A DNA stretch of 34,721 nucleotides from positions 183 to 34,903 of the forward strand of contig NZ_ATYS01000056.1 in assembly GCF_000427805.1 (NCBI RefSeq), in the 5' to 3' direction. The notes beneath the pieces are model-generated. The model did no database searches. It saw only the letters and a list, made by a program, of their open reading frames with translations, and was not told the DNA's origin. Shown here in pieces: positions 24,916-34,660 of the stretch; the first letter of the stretch is position 1; each line of letters opens with the position of its first letter. The DNA is from Budvicia aquatica DSM 5075 = ATCC 35567 (GTDB lineage: Bacteria; Pseudomonadota; Gammaproteobacteria; Enterobacterales; Enterobacteriaceae). The translations under genes were made by a program, and so were the position numbers.

Positions 24916-24949
24916 GATAGACAGTAGGCTCTAGATAAAACAGATAAGA

Positions 24950-25357
24950 TTACTTATTTTGCTGTTTTAACAGATCGCGGATTTCAGTAAGTAGTTTTTC
25001 TTCAGCGCTTGGCTCAGCGGGTGCTGCTGGCGCTGGTGGTTCATTACGACGCATCCGGTTCATTAATTTAATTGCCATAAAGATAGCAAAGGCAACAATG
25101 ATGAAATCAAATATATTTTGAATAAAAAGGCCGTAATGCATAACAACGGCAGGAAGATCGCCGCTGGCTTCACGTAACTCTAGCGTGAATTGCCTAAAAT
25201 CGACTCCGCCTATCAGTAAGCCAAGAGGGGGCATAATAATATCTGAGACCAAAGACGATACAATTTTACCGAAAGCGGCACCAATAATTACACCGACAGC
25301 AAGGTCAACAACGTTGCCCCGCATTGCAAACTCGCGAAATTCTTTAAGCAAACTCAT
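24950..25357 (-). CDS. mscL: Large-conductance mechanosensitive channel MscL
   Basis: MscL opens under high membrane tension to release solutes after osmotic downshock. The 135 residues compare with 136 in E. coli. The amphipathic N-terminus [20 protein letters not shown] leads into TM1 (to about residue 45) with the glycine-rich pore segment; TM2 is at about 73-98, followed by the charged C-terminal helix [14 protein letters not shown]. Ribosome binding site TAAGGT. In E. coli its 3' end faces arfA; here the accessory block lies between them. Confidence 0.98.
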   Translation of the reverse strand: MSLLKEFREFAMRGNVVDLAVGVIIGAAFGKIVSSLVSDIIMPPLGLLIGGVDFRQFTLELREASGDLPAVVMHYGLFIQNIFDFIIVAFAIFMAIKLMNRMRRNEPPAPAAPAEPSAEEKLLTEIRDLLKQQNK

Positions 25358-25371
25358 ATCAAAATACCTTA

Positions 25372-25399
25372 ATCATAATCAGTACTATAAGCATAACAA
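25372..25399 (-). promoter_or_regulatory. Possible mscL promoter
   Basis: On the minus strand TTGTTA and TATGAT are 16 bases apart, about 15 bases before the mscL start codon. Fair match to sigma-70; the very short leader is the weak point. Confidence 0.3.
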
Positions 25400-25466
25400 C
25401 AGGTGACTATTTTTCCAGATAATCGAGAAAATAGATGGGCTTATTTATATTGATTACTGCCAATAA

Positions 25467-25486
25467 AATAAGCTAACCCGCTTATT
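25467..25486 (-). terminator. Weak terminator at the end of trkA
   Basis: On the minus strand AATAAGC / GCTTATT with loop GGGTTA, overlapping the trkA stop codon, is followed by the T-rich TTATT. The stem is short and AT-rich, so readthrough into mscL is likely. Confidence 0.4.
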
Positions 25487-26861
25487 ATAAGAAGAATGGA
25501 CTTGGCTGGAATAGCCTTTCTACATCAGTAATATACTTTTTATCGGCCAAAAACATAATGACATGGTCACCTTGTTCTACGATGGTGGTCCGATTGGCAA
25601 TAATGACATCGTCCCCTCTGACCAGTGCACCAATGGTTGTTCCCGGCGGTAATTTAATATTATCAACCTGACGGCCAACAACTTTAGACGTTGTCTCATC
25701 GCCGTGAGCAATAGCCTCAATAGCTTCAGCTACTCCGCGTCGTAAGGTTGATACACTGACAATATCCGCTTTTCTCACGTGGCCTAATAGGGCTGAAATC
25801 GTTGCCTGTTGTGGAGAAACCGCGATATCAATAACGCTTCCCTGTACCAAGTCGATATAGGCGTGCCGCTGGATAAGTACGATGACTTTTTTGGCACCGA
25901 GACGTTTAGCCAGCATGGCGGACATAATATTAGCTTCATCATCATTGGTTAATGCGATGAAGACATCAATCTGTTCAATATGTTCTTCAGATAATAGCTC
26001 CTGATCGGATGCATCTCCGCAGAAAACGACGGTATCTTGCAGGATCTCTGCCAATTCGGCGGCTCTTTCCGCGTCGCGTTCGATCAGTTTTACGCTATAG
26101 TCTTTTTCTAATCGTTTGGCCAGCCCGGCACCTACGTTACCTCCGCCAACGATCATTAATCTTTTATACGGTTTTTCTAATCTTTGTAATTCGCTCATTA
26201 CCGCGCGTATATGCTGAGAGGCAGCGACAAAAAAAACTTCATCACCGGCTTCAATTACGGTAGATGCCTGAGGCCTGATAGGCCGATCCTGACGGAAAAT
26301 AGCAGCGACCCGGGTTTCAATATGGGGCATATGCTCACGCAAAGAAGACAAGGCATTTCCGACCAGAGGACCGCCATAGTAGGCATTAACTCCGGCAATG
26401 CTGACTTTTCCTTCGGCAAAGTTAACAACCTGTAGAGCCCCGGGATATTCAATTAGCTTGTAAATATAGTCAGTGACTAATTTTTCCGGCGAGATGATAT
26501 GGTCGACGGGAATAATCTCAGGTTGAAACAGCTTTTCTTCTTCCCGGATATACTCCGGCGAACGAATTCGGGCTATACGATTTGGCGTGTTAAACATTGA
26601 GTAGGCTATCTGACAGGCGATCATATTGATCTCATCAGAATTGGTGACGGCCACTAACATATCAGCGTCATCAGCACCGGCTTCACGTAACACGCGCGGA
26701 TGGCAGGCGTGGCCCTGAACAACTCGAAGATCGAACTTATCCTGCAGTTGGCGTAAGCGGACGATATTACTATCGACCAATGTTATATCGTTATTTTCAC
26801 CGACTAAATTTTCTGCCAGCGTGCCGCCAACTTGACCAGCACCGAGAATGATGATTTTCAT
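25485..26861 (-). CDS. trkA: Trk potassium uptake system NAD-binding protein TrkA
   Basis: TrkA is the cytoplasmic regulatory ring of the TrkG/TrkH potassium transporters. It has 458 residues as in E. coli and two RCK halves, each with a Rossmann glycine motif: GAGQVGG near residue 7 and VGGGNVGAG near residue 238, each followed by an acidic end of the second strand. In E. coli it is co-transcribed after rsmB; the spacing of 47 bases here fits. Confidence 0.98.
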   Translation of the reverse strand: MKIIILGAGQVGGTLAENLVGENNDITLVDSNIVRLRQLQDKFDLRVVQGHACHPRVLREAGADDADMLVAVTNSDEINMIACQIAYSMFNTPNRIARIRSPEYIREEEKLFQPEIIPVDHIISPEKLVTDYIYKLIEYPGALQVVNFAEGKVSIAGVNAYYGGPLVGNALSSLREHMPHIETRVAAIFRQDRPIRPQASTVIEAGDEVFFVAASQHIRAVMSELQRLEKPYKRLMIVGGGNVGAGLAKRLEKDYSVKLIERDAERAAELAEILQDTVVFCGDASDQELLSEEHIEQIDVFIALTNDDEANIMSAMLAKRLGAKKVIVLIQRHAYIDLVQGSVIDIAVSPQQATISALLGHVRKADIVSVSTLRRGVAEAIEAIAHGDETTSKVVGRQVDNIKLPPGTTIGALVRGDDVIIANRTTIVEQGDHVIMFLADKKYITDVERLFQPSPFFL

Positions 26862-26908
26862 GGTGTTCTCTTTTTAGCGCTGAAGACGCTTTTTGCGACT
26901 AACAAAAT

Positions 26909-28198
26909 TTATGCCTTAATCAGTTTGGCATAAAAGAACCCGTCACCGCCTTCCGGTGATGGCAGATTTTGTTGATATTGTGAATCTGAACGGCCAATTT
27001 TAACAACTTGAGCATCACTGTGGCTGCTGACAAAATCATCTATCTGATATTTATTTTCTTCAGGAAGAATAGAACAGGTTGCGTAAACCATCGTTCCCCC
27101 TGATTTCAAGCGTGGCCAGATAGCATTAATAATTTCTTTCTGTAATAAAACCAGTTCAGCTATATCACTATTGCGACGCAGCCATTTGATATCCGGATGG
27201 CGGCGAATAACCCCGGTTGCAGAACATGGGGCATCAAGTAATATTCGGTCGAATTGTTGGTCGTTACACCACTTTTCAGGCGCTCGGCCGTCACCGGTTA
27301 ATACGGTGGCCTGCTGGCTTAGTCGGGCTAAATTTTCATGAACCCGCTTAAGGCGATTTTCATCAATATCAACGGCCATAACTTTAGCTTCAGGAGCCGC
27401 TTCCAGGATATGGGTCGTTTTACCGCCCGGAGCTGCACACAGATCTAAGATAAACTCACCATTTTGGGGTTGCAGAAAAGGAATACAGCCTTGGGCTGAT
27501 GCATCTTGAATCGTAGCCCAGCCTAATTCAAAACCGGGTAGCGTTGAAACCGGAGATGGAGACAACAACCGAATAGCATCCGGATAGTCTGGATGGCCAA
27601 CGGCTTCGATATTAGCCTGTTGCAGTAAAGCCAGATACTCATCCCGGCTATGGTGTTGGCGGTTGACGCGCAGCCACATCGGTGGCTTCTGATTGTTAGC
27701 CTCGACAATTTGCGGCCATTCTTCTGGATAAGCGGCCTGTATTCTCTGTAATAGCCAACTGGGATGTAAAAAGCGGCTGTTCTGAGTTTGTGCTTGCTCA
27801 ATTAACTCTTGCTGTTGGCGTTGGAATTGACGCATTACGCCATTAATCAGCCCTTTCATTTGAGGGCGTTTTAATGCAACTGCGCCGTTAACGGTTTCGG
27901 CAACGGCGGCATGAGGGGGAATTCGGGTATAAACCAACTGATAAAGTCCAACCATTAATAAGTAATGGAGAGGGCGTTGTTTTCCCGTCATAACTTTTGC
28001 CATCAGCTGCTGTAGATAGCCCTCTAACTCAGGAAGAACCCGCAAAGTACCGAAACAGAGTTCTTGCAGTAACCCTTTATCTTTATCTGAAATGGTTTTT
28101 TGTAGGTCGGGAAGAACAGCGCTCAAAGACTGACCATGGTCAAGAACTTGACCAATAGCTTTTGCGGCAATAGCACGAAGATTATATTTATTGTTCAT
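26909..28198 (-). CDS. rsmB: 16S rRNA m5C967 methyltransferase RsmB
   Basis: Methylates C967 of 16S rRNA using SAM. The start [14 protein letters not shown] matches the E. coli N-terminus; an upstream TTG two codons earlier is less likely. The 429 residues include a NusB-like RNA-binding domain (about 1-140) and a Rossmann methyltransferase domain with [29 protein letters not shown] and [11 protein letters not shown]; the cysteines of the last two motifs are the release and nucleophilic residues in this family. A terminator-like hairpin separates it from fmt. Confidence 0.98.
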   Translation of the reverse strand: MNNKYNLRAIAAKAIGQVLDHGQSLSAVLPDLQKTISDKDKGLLQELCFGTLRVLPELEGYLQQLMAKVMTGKQRPLHYLLMVGLYQLVYTRIPPHAAVAETVNGAVALKRPQMKGLINGVMRQFQRQQQELIEQAQTQNSRFLHPSWLLQRIQAAYPEEWPQIVEANNQKPPMWLRVNRQHHSRDEYLALLQQANIEAVGHPDYPDAIRLLSPSPVSTLPGFELGWATIQDASAQGCIPFLQPQNGEFILDLCAAPGGKTTHILEAAPEAKVMAVDIDENRLKRVHENLARLSQQATVLTGDGRAPEKWCNDQQFDRILLDAPCSATGVIRRHPDIKWLRRNSDIAELVLLQKEIINAIWPRLKSGGTMVYATCSILPEENKYQIDDFVSSHSDAQVVKIGRSDSQYQQNLPSPEGGDGFFYAKLIKA

Positions 28199-28241
28199 AG
28201 GCAAAAGTCATTAGCGCCATTAGGTCGTTCATTATAATGAT

Positions 28242-28283
28242 AAAAAACTACCCGCATTATATGAATGACTCATTCACGGGTAG
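28242..28283 (-). terminator. Terminator between fmt and rsmB
   Basis: On the minus strand CTACCCG / CGGGTAG encloses a secondary small hairpin (TGAATGA / TCATTCA) and is followed by six T. It lies seven bases after the fmt stop. The plus strand also has a T-rich tail, so it is symmetric in form. Confidence 0.75.
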
Positions 28284-28289
28284 CTATTT

Positions 28290-29237
28290 TTAAGCTAAGC
28301 GGTTACCGACAGTAAACCATTCGCGGCGAGAGTTAAGCAGGTCTTGTGCTGACATTGCCTTTTTGCCCGACGGCTGAAGCTCTGTCATATTCAATATTCC
28401 TTGCGACGTGGCAACTTGAATACCTGATTTATTGGCTTGGATGATTGTGCCGGGTAAAGCATTGGCGGGGCTGTCTATAACGTCAGCCTTCCAGACTTTT
28501 ATCGGTTGGTCGTCAATCAGGAGGTAACTTACTGGCCAAGGATTAAAGGCTCGAATACAGCGCTCCAGTTGGACGGCAGGCAGCGACCAGTCAATCCGGG
28601 CTTCTTCTTTGCTTAACTTGTCCGCATAGTTTGCCAATGCATCATTTTGTTTTTCTGCAATGGTTTGGCCTGAGGCTAATTGTTCCAGAGTGTTCAATAG
28701 TGCCTGTGGACCTAAGCGGGCTAATTTATCATACAGGCTGGCGCTGGTATCATCGGGTAATATAGGACAAGTCAGCTTATGCAGCATATCGCCGGTATCA
28801 AGGCCTTCATCCATCTGCATAATAGTGATGCCGGTTTCAGTGTCCCCGGCCCATAATGAGCGCTGAATTGGCGCTGCACCACGCCAGCGTGGCAATAACG
28901 AACCATGTACGTTAATGCAGCCTAAACGCGGCATGTTTAATACAGACAGTGGTAAAATCAGGCCATAAGCAACCACGACCATCACATCTGCATTTAGCTG
29001 CTCAACCAGCGCTTGGTTCTCTATCGGGCGCAGTGATTTCGGCTGAAATACCGGAGTCTGATGTTGCTCCGCCAACTGTTTTACCGGGCTAGGCGTTAGT
29101 TTATTTCCTCTTCCCGACGGGCGGTCAGGTTGGGTAAATACGCCGACAATTTTATGATGGGATGAAAACAGCGCGTCAAGATGACGCGCTGCAAAATCAG
29201 GCGTTCCGGCAAAAATAATCCGTAAAGGTTCAGACAC
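28290..29237 (-). CDS. fmt: Methionyl-tRNA formyltransferase
   Basis: Formylates initiator Met-tRNA with 10-formyltetrahydrofolate. Two GTG codons in tandem can start; I chose the second, which gives 315 residues beginning [15 protein letters not shown] and aligns with E. coli. The upstream AGGTAATT serves either. Catalytic residues Asn109, His111 and Asp147 (counting the initiator) are present in [14 protein letters not shown] and GLDTGDM. The C-terminal tRNA-binding domain ends [13 protein letters not shown]. It follows def, the enzyme that removes the formyl group. Confidence 0.97.
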   Translation of the reverse strand: MSEPLRIIFAGTPDFAARHLDALFSSHHKIVGVFTQPDRPSGRGNKLTPSPVKQLAEQHQTPVFQPKSLRPIENQALVEQLNADVMVVVAYGLILPLSVLNMPRLGCINVHGSLLPRWRGAAPIQRSLWAGDTETGITIMQMDEGLDTGDMLHKLTCPILPDDTSASLYDKLARLGPQALLNTLEQLASGQTIAEKQNDALANYADKLSKEEARIDWSLPAVQLERCIRAFNPWPVSYLLIDDQPIKVWKADVIDSPANALPGTIIQANKSGIQVATSQGILNMTELQPSGKKAMSAQDLLNSRREWFTVGNRLA

Positions 29238-29278
29238 CACAATTACCTGCTGTATTAAAAAGGGAATACGACGCGCTG

Positions 29279-29791
29279 CTATTTTGCACGCGCGTCCTGT
29301 TTAGCCATTTTTTCTAGCTTTTGGCGAATACGTTGGCGTTTCAGTGGTGAAAGGTAATCTACAAATAGTTTACCTTCCAGATGGTCCATTTCATGTTGAA
29401 TACAGATAGCCAGTAAATCATCGGCTTCTATTTCATACGCTTTTCCGTCGCGATCTAAAGCACGGATTTTGATTTTTTCAGCACGGGGTACAAAACCGCG
29501 TGATTCAGGAATTGAAAGACAGCCTTCTTCAATACCCGTTTCACCTGATTTCTCTAATACCTCAGGATTAATAATGACATAGTGCCGATCGCGTTCTTCT
29601 GACACATCAATAACAATAATACGCTGGTGAATATTAACCTGCGTCGCAGCAAGCCCGATGCCTTCTTCGGCATACATAGTTTCGAGCATATCATCAACAA
29701 TACGCTGGATCTCCGGTGTAACCTCTGCAACAGGTTTTGCTTTGGTCCGGAGTCTTTCATCAGGAAAATGTAATACAGGTAATACGGCCAT
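29279..29791 (-). CDS. def: Peptide deformylase
   Basis: Removes the formyl group from nascent chains using a bound ferrous ion. The 170 residues match the family. Motif 1 GIGLAATQ (44-51), motif 2 EEGCLSIP with metal ligand Cys91, and motif 3 QHEMDH with His133, catalytic Glu134 and His137 are all present. It is 41 bases upstream of fmt, the usual def-fmt operon. Confidence 0.98.
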   Translation of the reverse strand: MAVLPVLHFPDERLRTKAKPVAEVTPEIQRIVDDMLETMYAEEGIGLAATQVNIHQRIIVIDVSEERDRHYVIINPEVLEKSGETGIEEGCLSIPESRGFVPRAEKIKIRALDRDGKAYEIEADDLLAICIQHEMDHLEGKLFVDYLSPLKRQRIRQKLEKMAKQDARAK

Positions 29792-30133
29792 ATTTCGTTG
29801 GGTCGCTATCTCAATGTGTTAAAGATTATCCCCATATTCTAGATCGTTCCGGCTTTGATTGACAGTATCAGTCAACTATTGAAGCAATAGACAGCGGCGC
29901 TCTACGGGGGTTAGTTACATATATAGTCAGAGAATAAACATGTAAACCGATTGTTATTCATTGTTTTTTCTCTGCTCGTTTATTTTTCGTATATATGTCG
30001 ATAGAAAATGTAATTCAACCGCTAGGGTAATTTTATTTTGCGTAGTGCCGTGGGACGCTGAAACTTTAAGCTGGCTCAACTCTCCCCTCTGTTTAAGCTA
30101 TCGGTGAATGGCGCGGCTGTAATGGGGAGTTCT
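29792..30133. other. Divergent intergenic region between def and dprA
   Basis: About 340 bases with no gene seen. It must hold the divergent promoters of def-fmt and dprA, but no pair of hexamers convinced me. A small dyad TTGAC-N7-GTCAA lies at 29859-29875, about 70 bases before def. Confidence 0.5.
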
Positions 30134-31252
30134 ATGACAAGAGAAGAGTGGTGGCTAAGATTATTGATGATATCTGGCCAAAAATTACAGTATATCCGTC
30201 GGCTTAAGGGGTTGGCTTATCAAAAGTTAGTACTTACTGCCAATTTGTTATTACAGCTGGGTTTTAGCGATAAACAGCATCAACAATTTAATGCAGTGGA
30301 TCAGGCTGCACTGAAGCTAGGGTTAGACTGGTTGGCACTCCCTAATCATTACTTAGTGACTTATATCGATGCCGATTATCCTGAATTATTGCGTAATACA
30401 CCGAGTGCACCATTAGCGCTTTTTGTGAGCGGTGAACCGGGGAATCTGAGTAAACCCCAGTTAGCGATGGTCGGGAGTCGGTGTTATAGCCACTACGGTG
30501 AAACCTGGGCCAGCTATTTTTCACAGCAGTTGGCTGCTGCAGGATTAGTTATTACCAGCGGGTTAGCGATGGGCATTGATGGGATCAGCCACCGAGGAGC
30601 GCTAGCTAGTGGTGGAATTACCGTTGCAATATTAGGTAGCGGACTCTCCCGTATTCACCCCCGAGGGCATCTTCGGTTAGCTCAGCAAATATTAGACAGC
30701 GGTGGTTCATTAGTGTCTGAGTTTTTACCCTTTGAAGCAGCAAGGGCCGAATATTTTCCAAAGCGTAATCGAATTATTAGTGGGCTAAGTCTGGGTGTAT
30801 TAGTCATTGAAGCGGAAATGCGTAGTGGTTCGTTAATTACTGCCAAATATGCACTAGAACAGGGGCGAGAAGTTTTCGCCATACCCGGTCCTTTAGGTAG
30901 CCGCAATAGTGAAGGAACCCATAGCCTTATTCAGCAAGGTGCCAATCTTGTTGCTCAACCAACGGATATTATTGAAATACTGAATAGCTCATTGCGCTGG
31001 TTGGTGCTTGAACAATTAGGTCCGTTATATCCGGAGCTTTTACCATTACAAGAGCATGAAGATAGCGATGAGGTGGAATCCAAACTTCAATTCCCATCAT
31101 TGCTGGACCATGTGGGGTATCAACCGACCCCGGCCAATCTTATTGGTGAAAGGGCTAAGCTTTCGGCGAGTGATGTGGCTATTCAGCTATTGGATCTTGA
31201 GCTTTTGGGGGCGATTACATCCGTTCAGGGAGGCTATGTCAGAATCAAATAG
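30134..31252 (+). CDS. dprA: DNA processing protein DprA (Smf)
   Basis: DprA loads RecA on incoming single-stranded DNA during transformation; in E. coli-like bacteria its role is less clear. I start at MTREEWWLRL, preceded by GGGGAG at the right distance; in-frame ATGs 12 and 30 bases upstream are less well placed. The 372 residues contain the Rossmann-like DprA core with VGSR (about 116-119), SGLAMGIDGISHRGAL (about 139-154), LGSGL and FPKRNRIISGLS, then EAEMRSGSLITA, and a C-terminal winged-helix-like domain ending GYVRIK. The core motifs are intact. In E. coli smg follows; it is missing here. Confidence 0.95.
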   Translation: MTREEWWLRLLMISGQKLQYIRRLKGLAYQKLVLTANLLLQLGFSDKQHQQFNAVDQAALKLGLDWLALPNHYLVTYIDADYPELLRNTPSAPLALFVSGEPGNLSKPQLAMVGSRCYSHYGETWASYFSQQLAAAGLVITSGLAMGIDGISHRGALASGGITVAILGSGLSRIHPRGHLRLAQQILDSGGSLVSEFLPFEAARAEYFPKRNRIISGLSLGVLVIEAEMRSGSLITAKYALEQGREVFAIPGPLGSRNSEGTHSLIQQGANLVAQPTDIIEILNSSLRWLVLEQLGPLYPELLPLQEHEDSDEVESKLQFPSLLDHVGYQPTPANLIGERAKLSASDVAIQLLDLELLGAITSVQGGYVRIK

Positions 31253-31377
31253 TGAGTTTTTTAAAGCCAGTATAAATATATCCCTAATCAGGTAGACTAA
31301 TGGCATTAATCAACTTGAGCGGTCTAGGCAAATGTATAGGGGCCCTCTGATTGTGTTTATCGGATAACAATATCGCT

Positions 31378-31944
31378 ATGACTAAAACAGCATTGTTCGC
31401 AGGTAAAAATGAAGAGGTTTGTCCGGAATGTGGTGCACCACTAGTTATTCGTAGCGGGAAACAAGGCCCATTTAAGGGATGTTCACGCTATCCGGAATGT
31501 ACTTACATACTCTCTTTTAAACCACAAAGTGATGGTCATGTTGTTAAAGTCCTCGAAGGGCAATATTGTCCTCAGTGCAATGAGACTCTGGTTTTACGTC
31601 AAGGGCGATATGGCATGTTCATTGGTTGTAGCAGCTATCCTGCCTGTGAGTATATTGCATCTATCGATAAACCGGATGAGACCCACATCGCCTGTCCTCA
31701 GTGCAAAGACGGCAAGTTGCTTCAGAGAAAATCGCGTTATGGTAAGGTCTTTCACTCGTGTGACCGTTATCCCGAGTGCCAGTTTACGTTGAACCATACG
31801 CCAGTTGCTGGCACTTGTGCAGTTTGCAACTATCCTCTACTTTTAGAAAAGCGCACATCTCAAGGTGTTCGTTTGTTTTGTGCCAGTAAGCTATGTGGCA
31901 AACAAGTTCCTATCGATGAATCTACAGATAAAAATGAAGAATAA
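31378..31944 (+). CDS. yrdD: Topoisomerase I C-terminal-like zinc ribbon protein YrdD
   Basis: A 188-residue protein of four zinc ribbons related to the C-terminal domain of DNA topoisomerase I: CPECG...CSRYPEC, CPQCN...CSSYPAC, CPQCK...CDRYPEC and CAVCN...CASKLCG. E. coli YrdD (180 residues) has the same plan. The start [19 protein letters not shown] fits E. coli; an in-frame start nine codons upstream is less likely. The ribosome binding site is weak (GGAT, far). It is a whole gene and not a topA fragment. Its 3' end overlaps tsaC. Confidence 0.93.
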   Translation: MTKTALFAGKNEEVCPECGAPLVIRSGKQGPFKGCSRYPECTYILSFKPQSDGHVVKVLEGQYCPQCNETLVLRQGRYGMFIGCSSYPACEYIASIDKPDETHIACPQCKDGKLLQRKSRYGKVFHSCDRYPECQFTLNHTPVAGTCAVCNYPLLLEKRTSQGVRLFCASKLCGKQVPIDESTDKNEE

Positions 31945-32491
31945 TTTACTTTCAATTGTTAATCAGCTCCATGAACAACAGGTTATTGCCTATCCGACCG
32001 AAGCCGTATTTGGCCTTGGTTGCGATCCTGACAGCCAGCAGGCTGTTGAATCACTGTTACAGCTAAAGCAAAGGTCCTGGGAGAAGGGACTTATCTTAAT
32101 TGCCGCGAGCTATGAACAACTGCTGCCTTATATTGATGATGAGCAATTAACAAATGGCCAAAAAGAACATATATTTTCTTTTTGGCCGGGTCCGGTAACC
32201 TGGGTTATGCCTGCTCGAGAGTCTACACCTAAGTGGCTGACAGGTCGGTTTAACTCTCTTGCGGTCAGAGTGAGCGATCACTTACAGGTAAGGGAACTGT
32301 GTTTGGCATTTGGTAAACCACTCGTATCAACCAGTGCTAATCTGAGCGGGCTAGAGCCCTGCCGCACTGAAGAATGCGTTTATCAGCAATTTGGTCATAC
32401 ATTCCCCGTGCTATCCGGCAATGTCGGTGGCAGGCAAAACCCGTCAGAGATTAGAGATGCATTAACCGGAAAATTATTCCGGCAAGGATAG
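31934..32491 (+). CDS. tsaC: Threonylcarbamoyl-AMP synthase TsaC
   Basis: Makes threonylcarbamoyl-AMP from threonine, bicarbonate and ATP; TsaB, TsaD and TsaE then transfer it to A37 of ANN-decoding tRNAs. The 185 residues (E. coli 190) begin [16 protein letters not shown]. The nucleotide-binding features [30 protein letters not shown] and STSANLSG are present. It starts 11 bases before the end of yrdD, so translation is probably coupled. Confidence 0.97.
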   Translation: MKNNLLSIVNQLHEQQVIAYPTEAVFGLGCDPDSQQAVESLLQLKQRSWEKGLILIAASYEQLLPYIDDEQLTNGQKEHIFSFWPGPVTWVMPARESTPKWLTGRFNSLAVRVSDHLQVRELCLAFGKPLVSTSANLSGLEPCRTEECVYQQFGHTFPVLSGNVGGRQNPSEIRDALTGKLFRQG

Positions 32492-32513
32492 AAAACAATT
32501 TTATAGGGGTTTT

Positions 32514-33332
32514 ATGCAACAGTTTGCCGTTTTTGGTAATCCGATCGGACACAGTAAATCACCGCGTATTCATCAGCTATTTGCTCAAAACAGTGGAATT
32601 AGCCTGAGCTACAAGACTCAACTAGCACCGTTAGATGGTTTTGAGGCGGCAATTTCTGCTTTTTTTGCTGCCGGCGCTAAAGGTGCAAATATCACTCTGC
32701 CATTCAAAGAGAAAGCCTATGCCTTTTGTGATGAGCTTACTGAGCGGGCAGCATCTGCCGGCGCAGTTAATACCATTAAGAAATTGGATGATGGGCGATT
32801 GCTGGGGGACAATACCGATGGTATTGGCCTATTAAGCGATTTACAGCGGCTGGGGATGATCAAGGCGGGGAGCCGGATTCTATTAGTTGGTGCCGGCGGG
32901 GCTGCCCGGGGTGTTATTTTACCGCTATTGTCATTCGGTTGTGAGTTAGTGATTACTAACCGTACATATACCAGAGCTAAGGTACTTGCCGATCTGTTTT
33001 CAGGCGTCGGAATAATTGAAGTGAGTGAACTGGATAAACTTACGGGTAATCGGTTTGATCTGATTATCCATGCAACATCCTCCGGCGTTAATGGTGATAT
33101 TCCTCCGCTGTGCTCGACGTTGATAACTGAAAATACCGCCTGTTATGACATGTTTTATCAATCCGGACTTACACCATTTCTTCGTTGGGCCGTCTCTCAT
33201 GGCGCCACCCATTATGCAGATGGTTTAGGAATGCTGGTGGGGCAGGCTGCACATGCATTTGAACTCTGGAACGGCGTAATGCCCGATATCGAAAGCGTGA
33301 TGGATGAACTAAGAAAGGATCTGGCTAAGTGA
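32514..33332 (+). CDS. aroE: Shikimate dehydrogenase (NADP+)
   Basis: Reduces 3-dehydroshikimate to shikimate with NADPH in aromatic amino acid synthesis. The 272 residues equal E. coli AroE. The substrate motif [11 protein letters not shown] is at residues 7-17, catalytic Lys65 and Asp102 (NTDG) are present, and the NADP loop VGAGGAARG with NRT supports NADP use. Its stop overlaps the yrdB start. Confidence 0.98.
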   Translation: MQQFAVFGNPIGHSKSPRIHQLFAQNSGISLSYKTQLAPLDGFEAAISAFFAAGAKGANITLPFKEKAYAFCDELTERAASAGAVNTIKKLDDGRLLGDNTDGIGLLSDLQRLGMIKAGSRILLVGAGGAARGVILPLLSFGCELVITNRTYTRAKVLADLFSGVGIIEVSELDKLTGNRFDLIIHATSSGVNGDIPPLCSTLITENTACYDMFYQSGLTPFLRWAVSHGATHYADGLGMLVGQAAHAFELWNGVMPDIESVMDELRKDLAK

Positions 33333-33586
33333 ATCAGGCGATTCAGTTTGCGGATTGTGAAGAGTGGGATCCAATCCGAAATGCAGTGATCTGTACTGCA
33401 TTGGTCAATGGATTTTTGATTAATTGCTGTATCAGGGCTGAATCGTTGAAGGAGAGATATGGCTCCAACGGTAAACCAGAGCATTATCTCTCTGTATTCC
33501 GGCTCAACCGTTGGGATCTGGAAGAAGAATTTGAAGCCCTAATTATCGATCAACAGTTTGATGTTGATGGCTGGGTCATTCTTTAA
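33329..33586 (+). CDS. yrdB: DUF1488 family protein YrdB
   Basis: An 85-residue protein of unknown function. It begins with GTG, overlapping the aroE stop by four bases (GTGA), as a coupled gene. The N-terminus [13 protein letters not shown] and the segment [13 protein letters not shown] match E. coli YrdB. Its last 11 bases overlap the 3' end of the convergent yrdA gene. Confidence 0.92.
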   Translation: MNQAIQFADCEEWDPIRNAVICTALVNGFLINCCIRAESLKERYGSNGKPEHYLSVFRLNRWDLEEEFEALIIDQQFDVDGWVIL

Positions 33587-34136
33587 GGCTATCCTGCAAA
33601 TATTGATCTTTTAGCATGACATAATTACGAGCTGAAATTTGCAGGCCTTCTACCTCTTCAGTGGTCAGTGGACGAATTCGTTTGGCGGGATTTCCCAGAT
33701 AGAGATACCCGCTTTCAAGATGTTTGCCCGGCGCAACTAAGCTTCCGGCACCAAGCATCACATCATCTCCAATAGTTGCGCCGTCGAGAACTCTGGACCC
33801 CATACCAATTAAGCTTCTGTTACCGATGATACATCCGTGAAGAATAACGCCATGTCCGACCGTAACATCTTCACCGACGATCAGGGGGAAGCCCTCTGGG
33901 TGAGATTCGGTTACACGGGCAACATGTAAAATACACCCATCTTGGATATTAGTTCTGGCTCCAATACGAATGTTGTTAACGTCACCTCGTATTATGGCCA
34001 GAGGCCAAATGCTGGCGTCATCGTCAAGTTTAACCCGGCCAATAATAATAGAAGAAGGATCGATCATCACTCGGCTGCCGATTGTGGGTGAATGATGAAG
34101 ATAGCTGCGTAAACTGTCGGATCGTTTTTCTGACAT
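33576..34136 (-). CDS. yrdA: Gamma-carbonic anhydrase-like hexapeptide-repeat protein YrdA
   Basis: A 186-residue left-handed beta-helix protein of the gamma-class carbonic anhydrase family. The metal ligands His71 (in NIQDGCILHV), His95 and His100 (in VGHGVILHG) are kept, and the conserved LYLGNPAKRIRPL follows. Activity of YrdA as a carbonic anhydrase is not settled; other metal-dependent roles are possible. The start is MSEKRSDSLRSYL; its ribosome binding site is weak. Divergent from the rRNA operon. Confidence 0.94.
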   Translation of the reverse strand: MSEKRSDSLRSYLHHSPTIGSRVMIDPSSIIIGRVKLDDDASIWPLAIIRGDVNNIRIGARTNIQDGCILHVARVTESHPEGFPLIVGEDVTVGHGVILHGCIIGNRSLIGMGSRVLDGATIGDDVMLGAGSLVAPGKHLESGYLYLGNPAKRIRPLTTEEVEGLQISARNYVMLKDQYLQDSLKE

Positions 34137-34281
34137 CTGTTCAGACCTTAAAGATTGATGGATCGCAAAAGGATATATTATGTGATCCGGATCCTTTTTA
34201 TCGATTCGGATCGAAAAAACTGACTTTTTTGTTCAAAAAAAATACTAAATACGGGGCCGGAGAGTAAAAAATGTGCATATG
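34137..34281. other. yrdA-rRNA intergenic region with clustered GATC sites
   Basis: Holds four GATC sites in about 50 bases and a tandem pair GATCCGGATC (34184) and GATTCGGATC (34203), 19 bases apart. In E. coli Fis sites activating rrn P1 occupy the equivalent position; none was defined with confidence here. Confidence 0.5.
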
Positions 34282-34331
34282 AAATTATTTTAGTAAAAAA
34301 CACTTGTGCAAAAAGATCCGTTCCCTATAAT
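34282..34331 (+). promoter_or_regulatory. rRNA promoter P1 with UP element
   Basis: TTGTGC and TATAAT with a 16-base spacer are followed by the discriminator GCGCCTCC, a hallmark of growth-rate-controlled rrn P1 promoters; the start would be near 34340. Just upstream AAATTATTTTAGTAAAAAA matches the UP element consensus at about -58 to -40, bound by the alpha C-terminal domain. Confidence 0.92.
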
Positions 34332-34410
34332 GCGCCTCCATCGAACGGCGTTGTGAGCAACCTCACAAATTAGCCGACAGATAAGAATTAAGACAGAGTG
34401 AATTAAGTGA

Positions 34411-34438
34411 TTGACTCTGAAGCGGGTTAGCGTATTAT
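34411..34438 (+). promoter_or_regulatory. rRNA promoter P2
   Basis: TTGACT and TATTAT with a 16-base spacer, about 107 bases after P1, as in E. coli rrn operons where P2 gives basal expression. Confidence 0.85.
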
Positions 34439-34448
34439 TCGCAGCCCG

Positions 34449-34490
34449 TGTTGCAGGAAGTTTTCTTCCTACAACACCGCTCTTTAACAA
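34449..34490 (+). promoter_or_regulatory. rRNA antitermination signal (boxB-like hairpin and boxA)
   Basis: The hairpin with arms GTTG-AGGAAG / CTTCCT-CAAC is followed by CGCTCTTTAACAA, a match to boxA (TGCTCTTTAACAA in E. coli). NusB with S10 (rpsJ in this window) binds boxA so that polymerase resists Rho in the rRNA genes. Confidence 0.85.
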
Positions 34491-34660
34491 TTTATCAGAC
34501 AATCTGTGTGGGCACTCACAAGACGGTATCAAAGCTGCTATTTATTCACGTAAATGGTGGCAAAAAATATACTAAGTCTTAAAGAGTGACCAAGCAGTAA
34601 TTCATTTGTAATTTATTACAATAGTTTTATTACGAAAGTAATCTTTGAGCATCAAGCTTT

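Noticed and set aside
24844-24927. A 27-codon plus-strand frame with a good purine-rich ribosome binding sequence (AGGGGAGATTTAGGGA).
   Set aside because: It runs through the mscL terminator, has no recognisable similarity and no plausible promoter; the purine run may be chance.
30104-30133. Earlier dprA starts.
   Set aside because: The ATG at 30134 has GGGGAG at proper distance and gives an N-terminus comparable to E. coli DprA.
31378-31944. yrdD as a truncated topoisomerase I gene.
   Set aside because: The four-ribbon protein of this size is a conserved stand-alone gene at this place in E. coli and relatives.
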